DNA of 64,000 nt. It comes from Numida meleagris. Lineage: Eukaryota > Chordata > Aves > Galliformes > Numididae. Under the pieces are notes generated by a model. That model had not been told where the DNA came from and ran no database searches. It saw nothing but the letters and a program-made list of their open reading frames with translations. Shown here in pieces: positions 46,901 to 60,858 of the stretch. Numbering within the stretch: the stretch's first letter is position 1; every line of letters begins with the position of its first letter. Where the stretch lies: positions 23,971,381 through 24,035,380 of the forward strand of contig NC_034415.1 in the NCBI RefSeq assembly GCF_002078875.1, in the 5' to 3' direction. The position numbers and the translations under genes were made by a program.

Positions 46901-49900
46901 CGGTGAACACTGTGCATCTGGAGGACGATTTCTGAGCTCAGAGCGACTCCTGAGTTCACGTTCTGGAAGCCGCCCCCTACAAATACGTAATGGGATCTAA
47001 ATATAGATATAGACACAGATTTAGGGATATAAAGCTAAACTGTGATTTACTCGCGTTTGCCTAAATGGGAAACTAGGAAAATTCCAACTCAGAGGAAAAA
47101 CTGTTTCGGTGTTTTAAAAATACTAATGAGATTTCTAATAAGAATACAAAATCATTGCAAGCAAAACACAAGCACGAATGCTCAGGATTTTAACTTGATT
47201 GTTAAGTTACCAAAATAATGCATATCTGTTTTTTCCACACAGTGGAAATCTAAATATATAATCCTAGATGCTCTGCTATTTCCTTTAGAATAGAGCATAA
47301 TTTCCTCTCTGTGAATGCATCTACAAGTAAACATCTGAAAATATACACACTCAGAAGTAATTTTTTTGAAGTCAGAGAAAAAGCAAACTGTAAACTGAAA
47401 CAGAAATGTGTCATTTTAATTGCAACACATGTTGCTGCCATACACCGAGTACAATCTTACAGGAATACACTGGCAGTGTGTCACTTCTACTGGGCTGACT
47501 CAGAAATGAAATCTCTTCTTTAAATGACCAGTTCAGTGGACTTTCATTCAGCAGGTTCTCCAGGCATTACATTCAATACAGACATTTTAAGATGCTCAAA
47601 ACCATTTAAAAATATAATTTAAAAATATGATCCTTAAAAAAAAAAAAGAGAGGCAGTGGTATCATTTGCCATCTTTTAAAGCTAGGCTCACAAAGCCCCT
47701 AATTATCATTCTGCTTTAAAGCAGAGTGACAGAGCGCATTCCTGGGCACATGCAATTTTATTTTAAAATAAGAATTTTATTTTAAAATAATAAAATGGCA
47801 ATTTAGAGAAAACATAATGTGCCAAAATCCCAATTATTTTTCTCTTTCTGATCTAGGTGTACCATATTGAAAAGAGATTTGAGGAGTACATGACAATGTA
47901 GTGCTTGCTTGAAAGGTACTTTTAAATTACCCTGTTCTCTTGGTGCATTTGGTGCAAAATAATGTGATGAATAAATGGCTCATACTTAATCTATCCACTG
48001 CAGAAGCACATAGAGAACACTGATGCTGCTGCTGTGCATACCTGCAGCGCGGCCAGGGCTGGCTGGAGAATGGAGCACATGTGTTGGGAGGAGTGAGCTC
48101 CTCTGGGACACAAGAGTCTGCTATGAAACAGTGCAGCTATCCGCATTCACACAAAGAACTTTTTCTATAAGTTTTATTGTCTGTTCTGCAAAGGGGTTTT
48201 AATTTTTATAGTCATTTTATGTTCCTTGTTACGGTCTCTTATTTTCTCCGGTCTGACCTTGTGTGGAAGGACTTCATCACATGTACTAAATGCAGTTGGG
48301 GACGGTTGCCCTTTTAACAAGGGCTGAAGAGATAAAAGACTACTGCTACATCCTGCCTGCACGCGCTAATCCAGCTGCTCTCATTCTAGGTTCCTCCACA
48401 GGAGCTTCATATCCCTTCTGAATCAACTGTACATTATCACATGTACACTGTAAATTGTCATATGACAGGATAAGAAGTTAAAATTTCAGCTGCAATGTGC
48501 TGTAGACACATGACTTCATGCAAGATGACTTGGCTGGAGCTGAGGAGGAGTGATGCTGCTTGTGCCGACTCCTGTGGTACTGCTTAAGCACTTTGGACAC
48601 ACACCTCATGCTCCTCTTTAGAAGATAGATTGCCAAGTTGGTGCTGAACCTGATCTGTCCCTGCTCACTCCAGAGCTGCACACATAGTACCAATCCTCCA
48701 AACCCATGAAATATTGAGGAAAAAAAGTGATGAGGCAGCAAGGATTCTGCAGAGGCTGGGTAGCAGCTGATGAGGCTGTCACACAGACAAAGCTTATACC
48801 TGTATTGGAAGCAGTGTAGCCTCTGTGGGGCACCACATCCGCACTGGTAGAACACACAGCTCTGCTGGTCTGAATCTCCACGCACCTAATTCCTCATTCT
48901 TCATTAACTTGTCTACTTGACCCTCCTCATTTTTGTACATGCTTATGTGGGAATGATTTTTTTAAAATCTTACAGATCTGTAATGTCATTGGAAATTAAG
49001 ATGATGCTATGTTTGCAAAATGCTTATTCATTCCCTAGTGATGCCCAGGTAGAATTATCAGCTTATATTTATTTTATTTATTGCTAATTTTTTAGCAGTG
49101 GCACCACCTTGTGGACGCTGCTACATGAAATGAGAAATTGCCTAAAGTCAACAACAGCAACTAAACTACAGCAGTCATTTAGGAAAAAACAAACAAACAA
49201 ACAAGATTTGCTAAAGCAAAGGAAATTACAAATTTGATTCCTAAGGATCAAGATATGAAATAAAACTTACAATAAATACTAGCCTCAGTGTTCTCAGTTC
49301 TTTGCTCTTTTCTCCTGAACATCACACAGGAAGAGCGGTAGCTTTCAAAACTATTTTTGTTCCCTCTTGAGACAGAGCTGAATTAACTGAATAAATACAC
49401 AGTCAACAAGCTTCTTTGGGGCTGCTTGCCTGACATCTCAGGTCACTCTCAGAAAAAGAGGTCGAGCATTAGAGAAAACCAAATCAAGCCATACTGGGAA
49501 GAAACCCAGCACAGCAAATCTAGGACAGACCACCAGCCAGGGAAGCAAACTCATCTCCAGTAGAGTTTGGAAACCTTACCCTGGAGAAGAGGTTTGGCAA
49601 TATGTTACATAGATTTCTCAGCTATATTGTTTTCTATTCCTACGGTTGTGTACCCTCAGTAAAGGAAGTAAATAAGCACTGCTGCCACCCACTGCTGCAT
49701 AAGTTTGGAAGAAGAGGGATGAGGACAGTTAAGGTATAGACATGGCCTCCGAAGAGCCTGGTGGCTGAATATACTATACTTATTGCAAGGCTAGTGTTAT
49801 AATGAACTCAGTCCATCAAATTATTTCTCATCTTCTTGAGCAGGTGAAAATGTTATTTTGTGTCTATCATATTCAGCTCCTTGATTGCCTTTAATAAAGA

Positions 49901-51770
49901 TGCTAATGAGCCGTATGGTAAAAATGACCTTGTATCTTCACAATGGTATTTTCTCCAGAGATTTGGAATTCCCTTGAACATCTTAATTATCTTTTTTCCT
50001 GAAAGTCACCCAGCTACCATGGTGATATATTAAAATAATTTTCTGTGGGTTTCTGCAAAAACTGATTTCTTGACAAATTAGCATATCAACTGCAAAATCA
50101 ATTTCCACAGCATCCGTGAGCCTGTGCTGTTTTACATAGTACAAGAACTAGAGGGAAACAGTTTCAGAGGTCACGTACGGAGAAGTGGAGAAGGGCACCA
50201 AACCCCAGACATGAAGGTTCCAGGGGGTCCCTCAACACGAGTGGAGTGCTGATTGACATTCAGAAAGTCTCCAGAAAGCAATAGAGAAATCTCAGCCTCC
50301 CCTGGACCAAAGGTAGGATGAATTTGGTCTACAGAATAACAAAGCACAATATCAAAAGTCACACTAATATTGTTGAGATACTAAGTATTTGTTCAGCTAA
50401 CAAAGGTTGCATAAGCCTCCACACTTATTAAACATTGGATTTAATTCCATGTATTACTGAGAAATGGGTGACTTGGAGCTATGCCAGGCTTGGATGGATG
50501 GAACAGGCTATACATTTATAAAAGGAAAACAGTAGAAGGAGGAACTGCTGCTAGAGGTGCCAATTTCAAATAATATTGACCACCAAATAACCCCATCCCA
50601 CATAGAGATGATTACAATCAGAGGAAATACGCTGTGAAAGCGGTAAGACAGGGAAAATTGGTAATAGCAGAGAACTTGGACTACAAGTATTTGACCTTCA
50701 TATGCTACATAAACCTAAAGACTTAATTTTTGTGTTTTCAATACACAAAATCAAGACTTCGATTTTTGTGTTCATCCATAGCAAAGTTTAATGTATAAAT
50801 ACCACCTCCGATAATGATCAAAACACATTTATGCATTGTTCTACAAAAGCTGATTTGACTGTATCTATTGAGAACTAAGAAACAGGTTATTTACTACTGT
50901 TTCCTTTCCTGAAGTGCAAAAAAAAAAAAGAATTCAAATGCTTTACAATTTATTTCCTAATTATTTGTGCAACATTGTTCAATTTCTTGTTTTTCAGAGT
51001 GCCTTTTCTTAGAGGGAATATGAAGGGCAAAAAGTTTTACAAGGAAAGAGGATCTGGTAATTCTCAACAGTGCGAGTTAATTCTCAGTGTTTTCATGATG
51101 GAAAAAACACAGGTAAATGTTCACATCCCTATTCAGCTCCTCTAAAAAATACCTTTCAACATAAATCCCTTTGTCTAATAAAACTGCAAGTGATTTCTGA
51201 ATTTCAGCTTTGTTCTTGTTCTGATGGTGCTAAAAGAATGCTTGCAAGCTGTCTATATAAAATACCTGAGAATATGCAATGTAATTATATATTTTGAGTT
51301 TACCTTGATGTGATTGTGATATTCTCAATTCCTTGAAGCGTAGCATGTACCTATTACTAAAGTGATGTGTCAAAATACATTGTCATTTGTTAATATCAGT
51401 AAGAAAACCTGTAATAAATCATCAAATTTGATTGTATCATAAACCACCAAATATTCATTTATAGAGTAGAGTACACAGTAAGATTTTCCAGAGCAAGATT
51501 AAACTAAAATAGGAGCTCAAATATACCATCCACAGTCTGGCTGAATTAGGAGATCATTATGGGCGTTCATTGACAGTAAGACCCCAAATCACTTCTACGC
51601 TTATATTTTTAAATCAATTATCGTTCTGATGAGACTTTCGGAACACTTACCAGCTGCCATCATGCCTTTTCCAGGTCCCAGATATTAAGAAGCTTTTTTG
51701 GGGGATGCATGTTTTGTTGTATTTAGAATCCTTGTGCAGTCAAGTTCTGACATAAGCAAATGTTTCAGAT
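43990..51770. other. Intergenic region, middle part
   Basis: AT-rich with no recognised gene. It contains an AT-only tandem repeat near 47.76 kb and scattered A-runs. A minus-strand frame of 135 codons at 48478-48885 and shorter ones elsewhere match nothing I know. A diverged block at 44.15-44.40 kb (TGGTGTGCTGGTTGAGTTTG, then ACAAAGCAGACTCAGAGATA) could be a decayed LTR or another repeat; I cannot support an assignment. Confidence 0.45.
47756..47796. repeat. AT-rich tandem and palindromic repeat
   Basis: ATTTTATTTTAAAATAA occurs twice in tandem at about 47756-47795, joined by GA. Each copy contains the palindrome TTATTTTAAAATAA or close to it, so the pair can form several hairpins. Confidence 0.75.
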
Positions 51771-52106
51771 GATCACATAATCACCGAGGCTGAGAGCACC
51801 CCTGAAGACCATCTGGGCCAACCTCCCTTCTCAAAGCAGAGTCACCCAGAGCAGGCTGGAATATTGCCAACTCCACCACCCCTTCAGCCAACCACATGGC
51901 AGATGCTCCAGGCCCTAAATTGCCTTCGTAGCCCTTCCCTGCACCCAGCCCAGTATGTCCACGTCCTTCTCGTGGAAAGCCCAGAATTGCACGCAATACT
52001 CCTACTGAGGTTTCACTAGCACTGAGCAAATGGGAATAATCTCCTCCCTTACCCCACTGGTAATGCTTTTCCTAATGCAGCCCAGAATGCTGTTGGCCCT
52101 TTTCCA
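51771..52106 (-). mobile_element. CR1 LINE fragment (older subfamily)
   Basis: Reverse-complement CR1 phrases are present: GATCACATAATCACCGAGGC at the degenerate tail, ACCATCTGGGCCAACCTCCC, GAAAGCCCAGAATTGCACGC and AATGCAGCCCAGAATGCTGT followed by TGGCCCTTTTCC. Block order is standard for CR1. It is visibly more diverged than the FAF1-intron copies. Strand is minus. Confidence 0.85.
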
Positions 52107-55100
52107 ATATATATTTTTATATCTATAAAAGAATTTTAAGGACACAGTTTTATAATTCCAGGGCCTATCATAAACCAGGGAAGTAAAAACTGTATTATTC
52201 TGCTAATACACCTTTTACGTCCACATCAGGGATTGCATTTATGCTCATTAAGAGTTCTCTTTCATTAAGTGGCCCATTAAAAACAGTTGTTTGGGACAAC
52301 TATACATTGCCTTGTGAAAACAGCTGCACAACAGTGTATTTCTAAAGGTATAACTGCAATACCAAGTATCTTTGTAGGAATGCAGGCACCTTGGAAAACT
52401 TCAGTTCCAAATGGTACAAGTTTCCAATCTCATCACGTTGCTAGCACTGAGATCTGAAGATAGCAGATTAATTACTGTTATGTTTAACTCACAGATAACC
52501 CTCTGTAGCAATAACATTCAGCTCACAACCTTCCACTGTTTCCAAAAGCACTCCATACTGTTTCAGGAGCCAAAAATCCAGTTCTCCCTCAACGTATTCC
52601 CTAGAACCTTCTACTTCCTCTGCAGCTGCCACAGTGCAACTGTGGACAATACACTTAGGTATTGACAACACACAATTTATCTGTAGAGAAAGCCCATGGA
52701 CTTTGCAGCAGGTCCTCGGGCAGCCTAGAGCAATGAGATGTTCTATCAGATTTGTTTGTTTTGGCAAGAAAGAGCGTAACCTTCTTGAAAAATCTACATG
52801 TAGTTCCTCAACTATAAACAATTTTCATCAGCTTTTCCATCTGCAGTATATATCTTTGTCTGGCCAACAGTTCTCAGTGTTTCTTGTTATACATGTCAAA
52901 TTGTTTCTGTTCTGCATGAGCTATGACGACTTAAGGGACCAAATTTCCATGTGCTGGAAGGAGTTTGTTCTCTCTGAATTTCACCGGTGCTCTTACTGCC
53001 CAGCTCAGTCCGTGATTTCTCTGCATTTCTCACAGTCTGCTACTGCAGAGAACAGAAATGATTTGGTACAGCAAAACTCCGCTCAAGTGAGATACTAATG
53101 CATCAGCTAATAATGCAGTTAATGTCCTTTTACCTTCTGGAATTAAGCTTAAACCAGGACACAACATATTATTCTGAAAATATAGAGATTCAGAATCCTT
53201 TACATCCCTTTTTTTCTGGTAAAAGACACCTACAGAGTTATGCTGAAAAACCTGGGATAGCCTTTTGACTCTTCAGCCAACGTGCCCAAAAGGAAATTGA
53301 GAGAATGGCAAAAATCACAACATAATTAGGACAATGCTGGCAATCAGATTGACATTATGAAAAGCAAAGACCTCTCATATTACTCCCAGCTCTTCCATTT
53401 CCATGCTGAAGTGAGATTAAAATTCAGATGCTAGGAAGCAGAGTAGCTCTTCCCAAAACAACACGAGATTGGCCCAGGTGGTCACAACCTGCACAATATT
53501 TCACAGACTGACTTTAAAGAGCCTCATAACTGCCTCTTAGTCTCAAAGATGTTGAATATCTTTCTCAGCTTTTTCCAATGCAGACCAGATGTTATATTGC
53601 GATAATTCTCTCATGGGTCCTTTCCATTTTGACTCTCCATCAGCCAGGGATCCAAAGAGATATTACTTGAAAAACAGGAACTATAAAAGAGCCAGGAACT
53701 TATAAATTAAAACATAAACATTAATTTGTTTTCCAAGATACAGATGTCTTTTGTCAGTTCAAGCCTTGATCTCTCCACCAGCTAAAGGCAACAGTTGTTC
53801 TGTGCAGACACGTGCTGGAGATCAGCCAGCGGGCATTAACTTTTGGTTCTGATTGAACCGGGGAAGATTTGAAACAGAAAACCAGAATTAGAAGCTGTGA
53901 TAGTGATTAATGGCTGATATCATTTAGAATTGTTCCTGACACTAATACCAGACAACATGCCTTACCATCAGGAACCGTGGAATTACAACACCTTTTGGAT
54001 GGGAGTCAGAAGAGTTTCAAGATGTCTTTGGAGATGGCAGGGGCCTTTCCCTCTGCTTAGCTCCCTGACCTGCACATACACAGGCACAAAGATCTCGGGG
54101 GAAGTGGACCCCATGGTGGTGACTTCTGCAAGGGGTGGTGGGGTTACCGCAGTGTGGCAGCAGCGTAGCTCCAGATAAGGGGCCAGTGCTGGCAGGGGAA
54201 GGCACAGGAGGCAGAGACAGCACAGGTGTGGCTGTGTAACAGGCTGACATCAGACATGCAAACATAAGCAGCTAACTTCTTATCATTCTTCTGGTACAAT
54301 ATTAAAATACCATCAACGTTGCTCCTTAATAGTTCCTACAACACTGTATTCTTGCAAAAGTTAATTGCAAAACCAAAACACTGTCTTGTAAAAAATGTTT
54401 TGGTGCAAAGGATTTGCTCTGGTGAGTTTGTAAACAGGTGCTTGTCTTTTAAAGATAAATCAATCATCTTCCACATGTGTGGTCAGATTTTGGGCTGCAA
54501 ATCTCCTAGCTTCATTCTTCCCTCGCTTAGGAAAAGAGAGAAAACCAAAGTGCGGTAGAGTTAGGCACCCACTTCTTCATGATTCTGCAGACATAGCCAT
54601 TTTTATTTGCTTATACATAAGATTCAGCTCCTCTGAAACATTTTGTTTCAGAAGCTCAATGAAAATCCCTTCTCACATTCTGGTTAATCAGTGCCAGGGG
54701 AAGGTAATGCTTTCAATATCCAACAATGCAGCACCAAGCCATGCAACAGTCCCTTCCCTCTGTCCCCTTGAACTCTGCATAGAATGTTAGCTCAAAATGA
54801 CACCTTCCTTACTTAAGCGAAGTCCAAGGTGAGTGTGTAATATGGATGGTATACTTGTTCTTTTTTCCTTAGAATGCTGGACATTATATTATGTAGACTT
54901 GTCAGCAGAAGTATCTGTGGTTTCAGTACGTTTTTAAAAAATTACTAGGGCATCTTATGCTGTCAACCCATAGCATTGTGGAGGCTATCTGGTGGACTTC
55001 TCAGCTTGTCTAGGTGTGAATTTCCCTTCCCTCCCCTCTTCCCTCTCCATTTCTGCCTCATAGCATGCTGAAAAAGAAATAGAAGGCGTATAACACCTAC

Positions 55101-58100
55101 CTACCCTATAACTGAAGTCTGGCAAATGAGATGGTATTTTAACTTATCGCCTATTAAGAGATACAATTTGAGCACATTACTTCATCCAAACACATGACCT
55201 GCACTCCTGTTAAATCAGAAGCATGTTCTCGAGTTGTGACTGACACGCTGAGCTTTCTTTTCAGAGTTTTAAGAAAAGATCAGTCTTTTCTATTAATACG
55301 CTGACAAACATTAAATACAATTATTATTAAAAAGTTAATAACTTGGCAGAAAAAAAGAATAATGATAGGCAGCAAACAAATCAAACAGAAGTGGCATTTG
55401 AATGCTTGAAACAAATCACGTGCCACCCAGCTGCAAAAATCCAAACTGTTGAAAATGCTAAAATTACATACCAAGCTCAGAGGTCAACTGCATATATTTA
55501 ATTGTGTAGCAACATAACACAACCAGCTTTGCTTTCAAATGATGTAAATTTCCCTAACACCATCAAAAATCTTTATCTTAAATCACTAGGGATATCAACA
55601 TCATCACATCCCTCAACAGTTTGAACAGTGAAAACTTAACATGCAAAGATTAAATATATTAGAAAGGCTAGAGGCAACTAAAATAAATATATACAAAAAT
55701 GTGTGTAGTAAAATAAAGTGCGTAAATTTTCATCCTTATTTCTTTAACATGACGTACATGTGCATTAATTTATGAATCATGATCCTCATCTCATAAAGTA
55801 ATAATTTCCAATCACACCTCTTAATTTCCTTTCAAGTAAATCTATATACACACACATCTCTTCTCCAAATTTACACTTGAGATTATAATCTTATATTTTC
55901 TTGATAAAAATCTAATAGTGCAAGAAGGAACACATAGGACTCTGCAAATGTCACTAATTAACCTTCTGTTTTTAATACACTGCATCTGTCAAATGCCAAC
56001 CTAACAAGTAAAAACAGAGCTAGATTTTAGCAAGGAGGCACTTCTGCTAAGCTTTCCCTAGATGTCGCTATACTTTCTGACTATTTTATTATAGTCTTTA
56101 TTATTACTGGATGGAAAATTATCACATAGGATCATAATTTCTTCAAAATACATTCTAATTATGCATATAAATCCATAAAAATTCGGTGTAATTGAACATA
56201 CTATGCAATATATATAGTATATTCTACTAGTCATACTTGCATTTGAAAATAGTTAAGACGACAGGTTTACTTTCACATTTTTCCTCACCTTCCCAATACT
56301 ACTCCTTCTAAGTATGTTGGCTCATTAACTCTGAATTGCTTGCCCTTTTTGATTATTTTGTGCTGAAAAAAACATAACTTGAAGGATATTCCCAATATTT
56401 CCAGATTTGGTTTCCATTCAGTCTTCACTATTCTTTTTGTCTGAATTAACTTTTCAAACAATGCTCTTCTGCCCTCATATGATTTTGTTACCCAGAGAGT
56501 AGTTTGTATTATACAAATTGCTACAGAAAACCATTCTGGGAATTCAGGGCAGGATTCAGGCTCATTAGTGTTTAGCAGATTCAGTCTTAAAATAGAGTTC
56601 TGGCAACAAATTCTTGTCTCCATCTCTACCTTCTCTCTGTAAATCACTGTTACTTACCCGTGGAAACAGTCTTCAAAAAGCATATGCCAGTTCCTGCACA
56701 CAAATGATGTTTGCATATTGTCCAACACTCTGAAGACCCTGCAGTTCATTGTGAAGTCTTCCAAATGAGCCTCAACTTTTCTAAGTATTCTGAATCTTAG
56801 CAGTGCTGAAGTAGTCATTGATTGGTTGTCCACAAGATGGGGCTTCTACAACAGGGATCTCTGCATCCATATTTAAGATTCTAAAGCAAAAGCTATGGAT
56901 GGTACCACAGTCAACAGAACACCTTTACACCACGCTCATAAATTCTGGCACAGTAGTAGTCTTCACAAAAGGAACCCCACTTCACATTTCACGGGTAAAA
57001 GCATTCCCTCAAAAATCAAAATAGCAGCAAGTGGTTTTACCTTGACCTGAACCTCCGCATTGTGCACCACAACAATCATCCTGCGTCCTTCAGAGATTCT
57101 GCACAACAATTTACTTCTTCACGAGATTTTTTGGAAAAGTGCATAGTCTGAAATACCAAATAAAGTGCCTGTTGTTCTGGGACAACAGAACAAAGTCAGT
57201 ATATAACCTAATATAGGACTTTCCAAAGCATTATGCAAAGCCACTGTTAGAGGATATTACTGTGAAGAGGGCACTTCCAGCAGAAGTTAGAGTAACTCAC
57301 TCTACAGAGTCCACAATTTCTGTAAACTTAACTGAGAGGGGGAAAAATGCTGCTGTTACAAAAACTAGCTGGAGGCGTGCACTTCAAAATAAGTGAAAAG
57401 AAAAATAAGTTATTCCTATACACAAATATTTTGATTTTTTTTTTTTTAAATAGGACTAGATTTACAGTACCTTTTGTTGCCTTGTTTTGGTTTGTGTGAA
57501 GAGTTTACTTAAACAGCACGCGATTAGTTCTGCTAAAAAGCAGGCCTCAGATAAGCCAGCTTAAACAATTGAGATTTTCACGTCCTAGAGGAATTTCCAT
57601 CTAACCAAAATCAAACAGGACCGTACAGCTATCCTTTCTTACCCCTTTTCATAGAACAAGAGAAGTCAGGAATGTCCCAGAACCTGTGGCACTCGATAAG
57701 CACAATGGCCGCTGATGAACTCTGCCCAGAGCTTGCTGTTTGAGAACTCAGGGAGTATTCACACACAGCAAAAAGAGAAGACAGACCACTGCTTTGATTA
57801 AATTGAAACTTAAAAGATAATTCAAAACAGGCTTTCTGACACTGAATGTCCACTATGGCAGGCCAGTACTCAAGCCACCCGAGGCCCGTCATGCAGAAGT
57901 ACAGCAAGTCACACTTCCATTGAAGCAAAACAGTCACCCTGCAGATACTGTGATTCCTTAATATTTTGCTATTGGGAACTTCATTACTTTTTTTTTTTTT
58001 TTTTTTTTTTTAAATCTACCACTGTGCTTTCTTACTGGAATTTTCTGAAGATATAAGGCAGAGTGAGAATTAAAACAATATAGCGATAGTACATCTGTTG

Positions 58101-58155
58101 TAAATTGTCTGAAAGAAATTAAACAATAGAAAACAGTCTGAAACCTCTTGAGGTT
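52106..58155. other. Intergenic region, right part
   Basis: AT-rich sequence with no recognised gene. Open frames include 154 codons (52634-53098, plus), 120 codons (56285-56647, minus) and 102 codons (57629-57937, minus); none resembles a family I know and none has a clear gene context. T-run at 57988-58011. Confidence 0.45.
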
Positions 58156-58159
58156 ATCT

Positions 58160-58515
58160 GCATATCATCTACCTCATCTGAAGCCAATCCTGGGCCATTT
58201 GGCCTAACCTGCTTTTCTAAAGCCTTCGGTGAGAGAGATTCCCGGGTAATAATTTCCAGTGCTAAGCTGCCTTTGCAGTTTGAAATAATTTCCTAATGTC
58301 TACCTTAAAGCTCCGAGTCCATTACCTCTTGCCCTAGATCTGTGGAACAGGAAGAACAATTTATTCCTTCTCTCTGCAGAAACCTTTTATATTTTTGAAG
58401 ATCATTATCACTTTTCCCAACACATTCCTCTCCTTTAGACTAAACAACCCCAATTCTTTCAGTCTCTCCTCTCAGATCATGTTTTCTAGGTCTCTGATCA
58501 TTCTTGTAGTTGAGC
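58160..58515 (-). mobile_element. Old CR1 LINE fragment, 3' tail absent
   Basis: Typical inverted CR1 phrases are degraded but in order: AATCCTGGGCCATTTGGCCT, AATAATTTCCTAATGTCTAC, AGTCCATTACCTCTTGCCCT, CACATTCCTCTCCTTTAGAC, AACAACCCCAATTCTTTCAG and TCTCTCCTCTCAGATCATGT. Divergence suggests an old copy. The end with the octamer tail is missing. Confidence 0.75.
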
Positions 58516-60634
58516 CTGTGTGTTACGCCGAGGAAAAAAGAAGATTGACTCCTACACAAAATTTACATGAAGCTGGGTGACAGGGGGTGTGTTTGAAGAG
58601 GTTACCTTTGCATGATGATTGCTTTGGTTGCTTTTGTGTGGTGGGTTTTTCTTTTTGCTTTGCTTTTTTTTTTTTTTTGTCTCTTTTCTTTGTGACATGC
58701 AGCGTAGGTACTCCAATACGGAGTATGCGTGGTACTCTTTGGTAATAAAATATTTTGGATTTGAGGAAAACAGTTATTACAGAAGGCAACTTATTTCAAT
58801 GATGGAAAACACATCCCTATCATATCTTTATCTTTAGGATAAATTAATCTAAGTGATGTTTGTGATACCAGGATACTTTAAGTAGAATGCGGTTGTTTTT
58901 AGAAACGAGCAAAATACTACATCACGAAATGAGAGGGAAATATATTAGTATTTTAATTACTTTATCATCCTTCATTCAGTCTCTCTTGGAAAACAATACA
59001 CATCTACAATATACAGAGAGAAATGGCTATAGTTCAGCTAAAATATCAACAGAACTGAACACAGTCATGCAATTTAGAAGACGCTATGTTCTTTAAACCC
59101 AAATTAATTAATGAATTAGGTCATTCCCAGAACCAGATTCACACGAATAATAGAAGAATGTCATTTACTTCTTCAAAGGTATATTTTTTTCCAGGAAAAA
59201 AGTTCTAAAATAACATGTCTATTCACCACCATTACCTGAGCAAACAGTGCTATCTGTGAAACTTTCCATGCCATGTTATTCATCCAGAAGTTAACTGGGC
59301 TTCTATATATGAATTGATAAAACAATCTTATCCAGCAGAAAGATAAGACATAATAAGAGATGATAAATGCTGGGAAGATAAGGCTGATGGAAGAAAAGGA
59401 AGAAAAGAACATGTTCCTTGCTGATACAAAAGGTCTTTCAAAAACTTCTGGGGAGCATGACGCATTAAACATAAAATGTTTTCCAACAATAATATGAGAA
59501 TGGGTCACGTAAAATTAACCTGAAAGTCTTTTCCTCTAAATTAGGCAACTTACGATGTCAGCTCTGCAGAGAAACTGTTAAGAAGAAAGACTTTTCAGGT
59601 CTTCAGGGTTATCAGATTTTTAACCCCAAAAGCACTTCAGGGATTTTTTGGTAAGATAGCTCATAATCTCTGGTGAGCTCCTATGAGCCTTAAGAACAGT
59701 GTTACATAAGTTGTCTCCCTTAATATCAAAACTCTCCAAAATAAAACAAACATTCAGTTGCATCTGTGTGATCATTTTAAGACTCAACAAGATCAAATTT
59801 AAGAATTACTTGTTCCCCAAACAAGGAGGGGAAAATAAGAAATTAAATTTAACTAATGAAGCCATTATTAAAATTTCCCTCCAGTTCTGCTGGTATAGGG
59901 CAAGTGTACCTTTAAGTCTCCTCAGATAAAAGGACTATGTAAAATCTATTTGGGAGCTTCCACGTCTGTGAGGAACAAACAGATCAGAAATGTGTTGTTT
60001 TGGTCTATAGTCACCTGTACCATTCTGTATGTACAAAGGTCACTTACGTGTCTGTTGCCACAAAAACAGATCCTTCTAAGCAGCCCATGAAGTTAAAAAT
60101 ACTATCTATAGAAAGCCAGTACAGTGAAGCTTGCCAGATGTGTTCCATTTTTTTGCAACTTAATATTGAAAAACAGTGAAAACAGGTCATAGGTTCTCTA
60201 AAGAAAGGTTCCCACCAAACGGTTATTGAGCACTAAGGATAACCAACTTCTGCTTTGAAAAGCTTTTTGACTGCTTTCTTGTCCCCAGGCTGCAACGGGA
60301 AAAAAAAATGTAGTAGAAAACTAGTGGCCTCACAGTAACACCACAGCAGGTACGGGGATACAAAAAACCCACATTTCTGCATTTATGAACAGAAGAATTT
60401 TTTCCATTCTCTGTCTCCCAGATCGCTTTTCAGTTTGTGACCTGATGGTGCCCAGCCACTATTAACCACCTACCTGACATAACAGCAATAAATGGCCTGG
60501 AAAAACAAGTGGCTTAACCCATCTCTGCTCGGTAATGACTGCTAATTGCTCTTCCTAGTTCAAACCTACACAGCCTACATGGAGCTACAGCAACTACACG
60601 TGCTGAAGCTCTGCAGGGAGAGAGAAATAACATG
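58516..60634. other. Intergenic region, no feature recognised
   Basis: AT-rich, with a T-rich tract near 58640-58690. I see no gene, RNA or classified repeat. Confidence 0.45.
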
Positions 60635-60635
60635 A

Positions 60636-60858
60636 AACAGCACAAGGGAAGGTTCAGGTTGGATATTAGGAATGATTTCTTCTCAGAAAGGGTGGTGACA
60701 CATTGACACAGGCTGCTCTGGGAGGCAGTGGGGTCACTGTTCTTGGAGGTGTTTGAGAACCATGGAGCTGTGGCACTGAGGGACATGGTCAGTGGGCATA
60801 GAGGGGTAGGTTGGACTTGCGGATCTGAGGTCTTTTCCAACCCTAAGGATTCTATGAT
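60636..60858 (+). mobile_element. CR1 LINE, 3' end
   Basis: Plus-strand CR1: GGTTCAGGTTGGATATTAGG, GGTGGTGACACATTGACACA, TGAGAACCATGGAGCTGTGG, GAGGTCTTTTCCAACCCTAA and GGATTCTATGAT at the 3' end. It is a 5'-truncated copy with a one-octamer tail, about 1.8 kb upstream of RNF11 exon 1. Confidence 0.93.

Noticed and set aside
48478..48885. 135-codon minus-strand frame, Cys/Ser/His-rich
   Set aside because: No recognised domain. The Cys and His residues are not spaced as a zinc-finger family.
52634..53098. 154-codon plus-strand frame
   Set aside because: No family recognised and no promoter or splice context. A 110-codon frame on the other strand overlaps it, which suggests chance.
56285..56647. 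120-codon minus-strand frame
   Set aside because: Not recognisable as a protein or retroelement family and no supporting signals.
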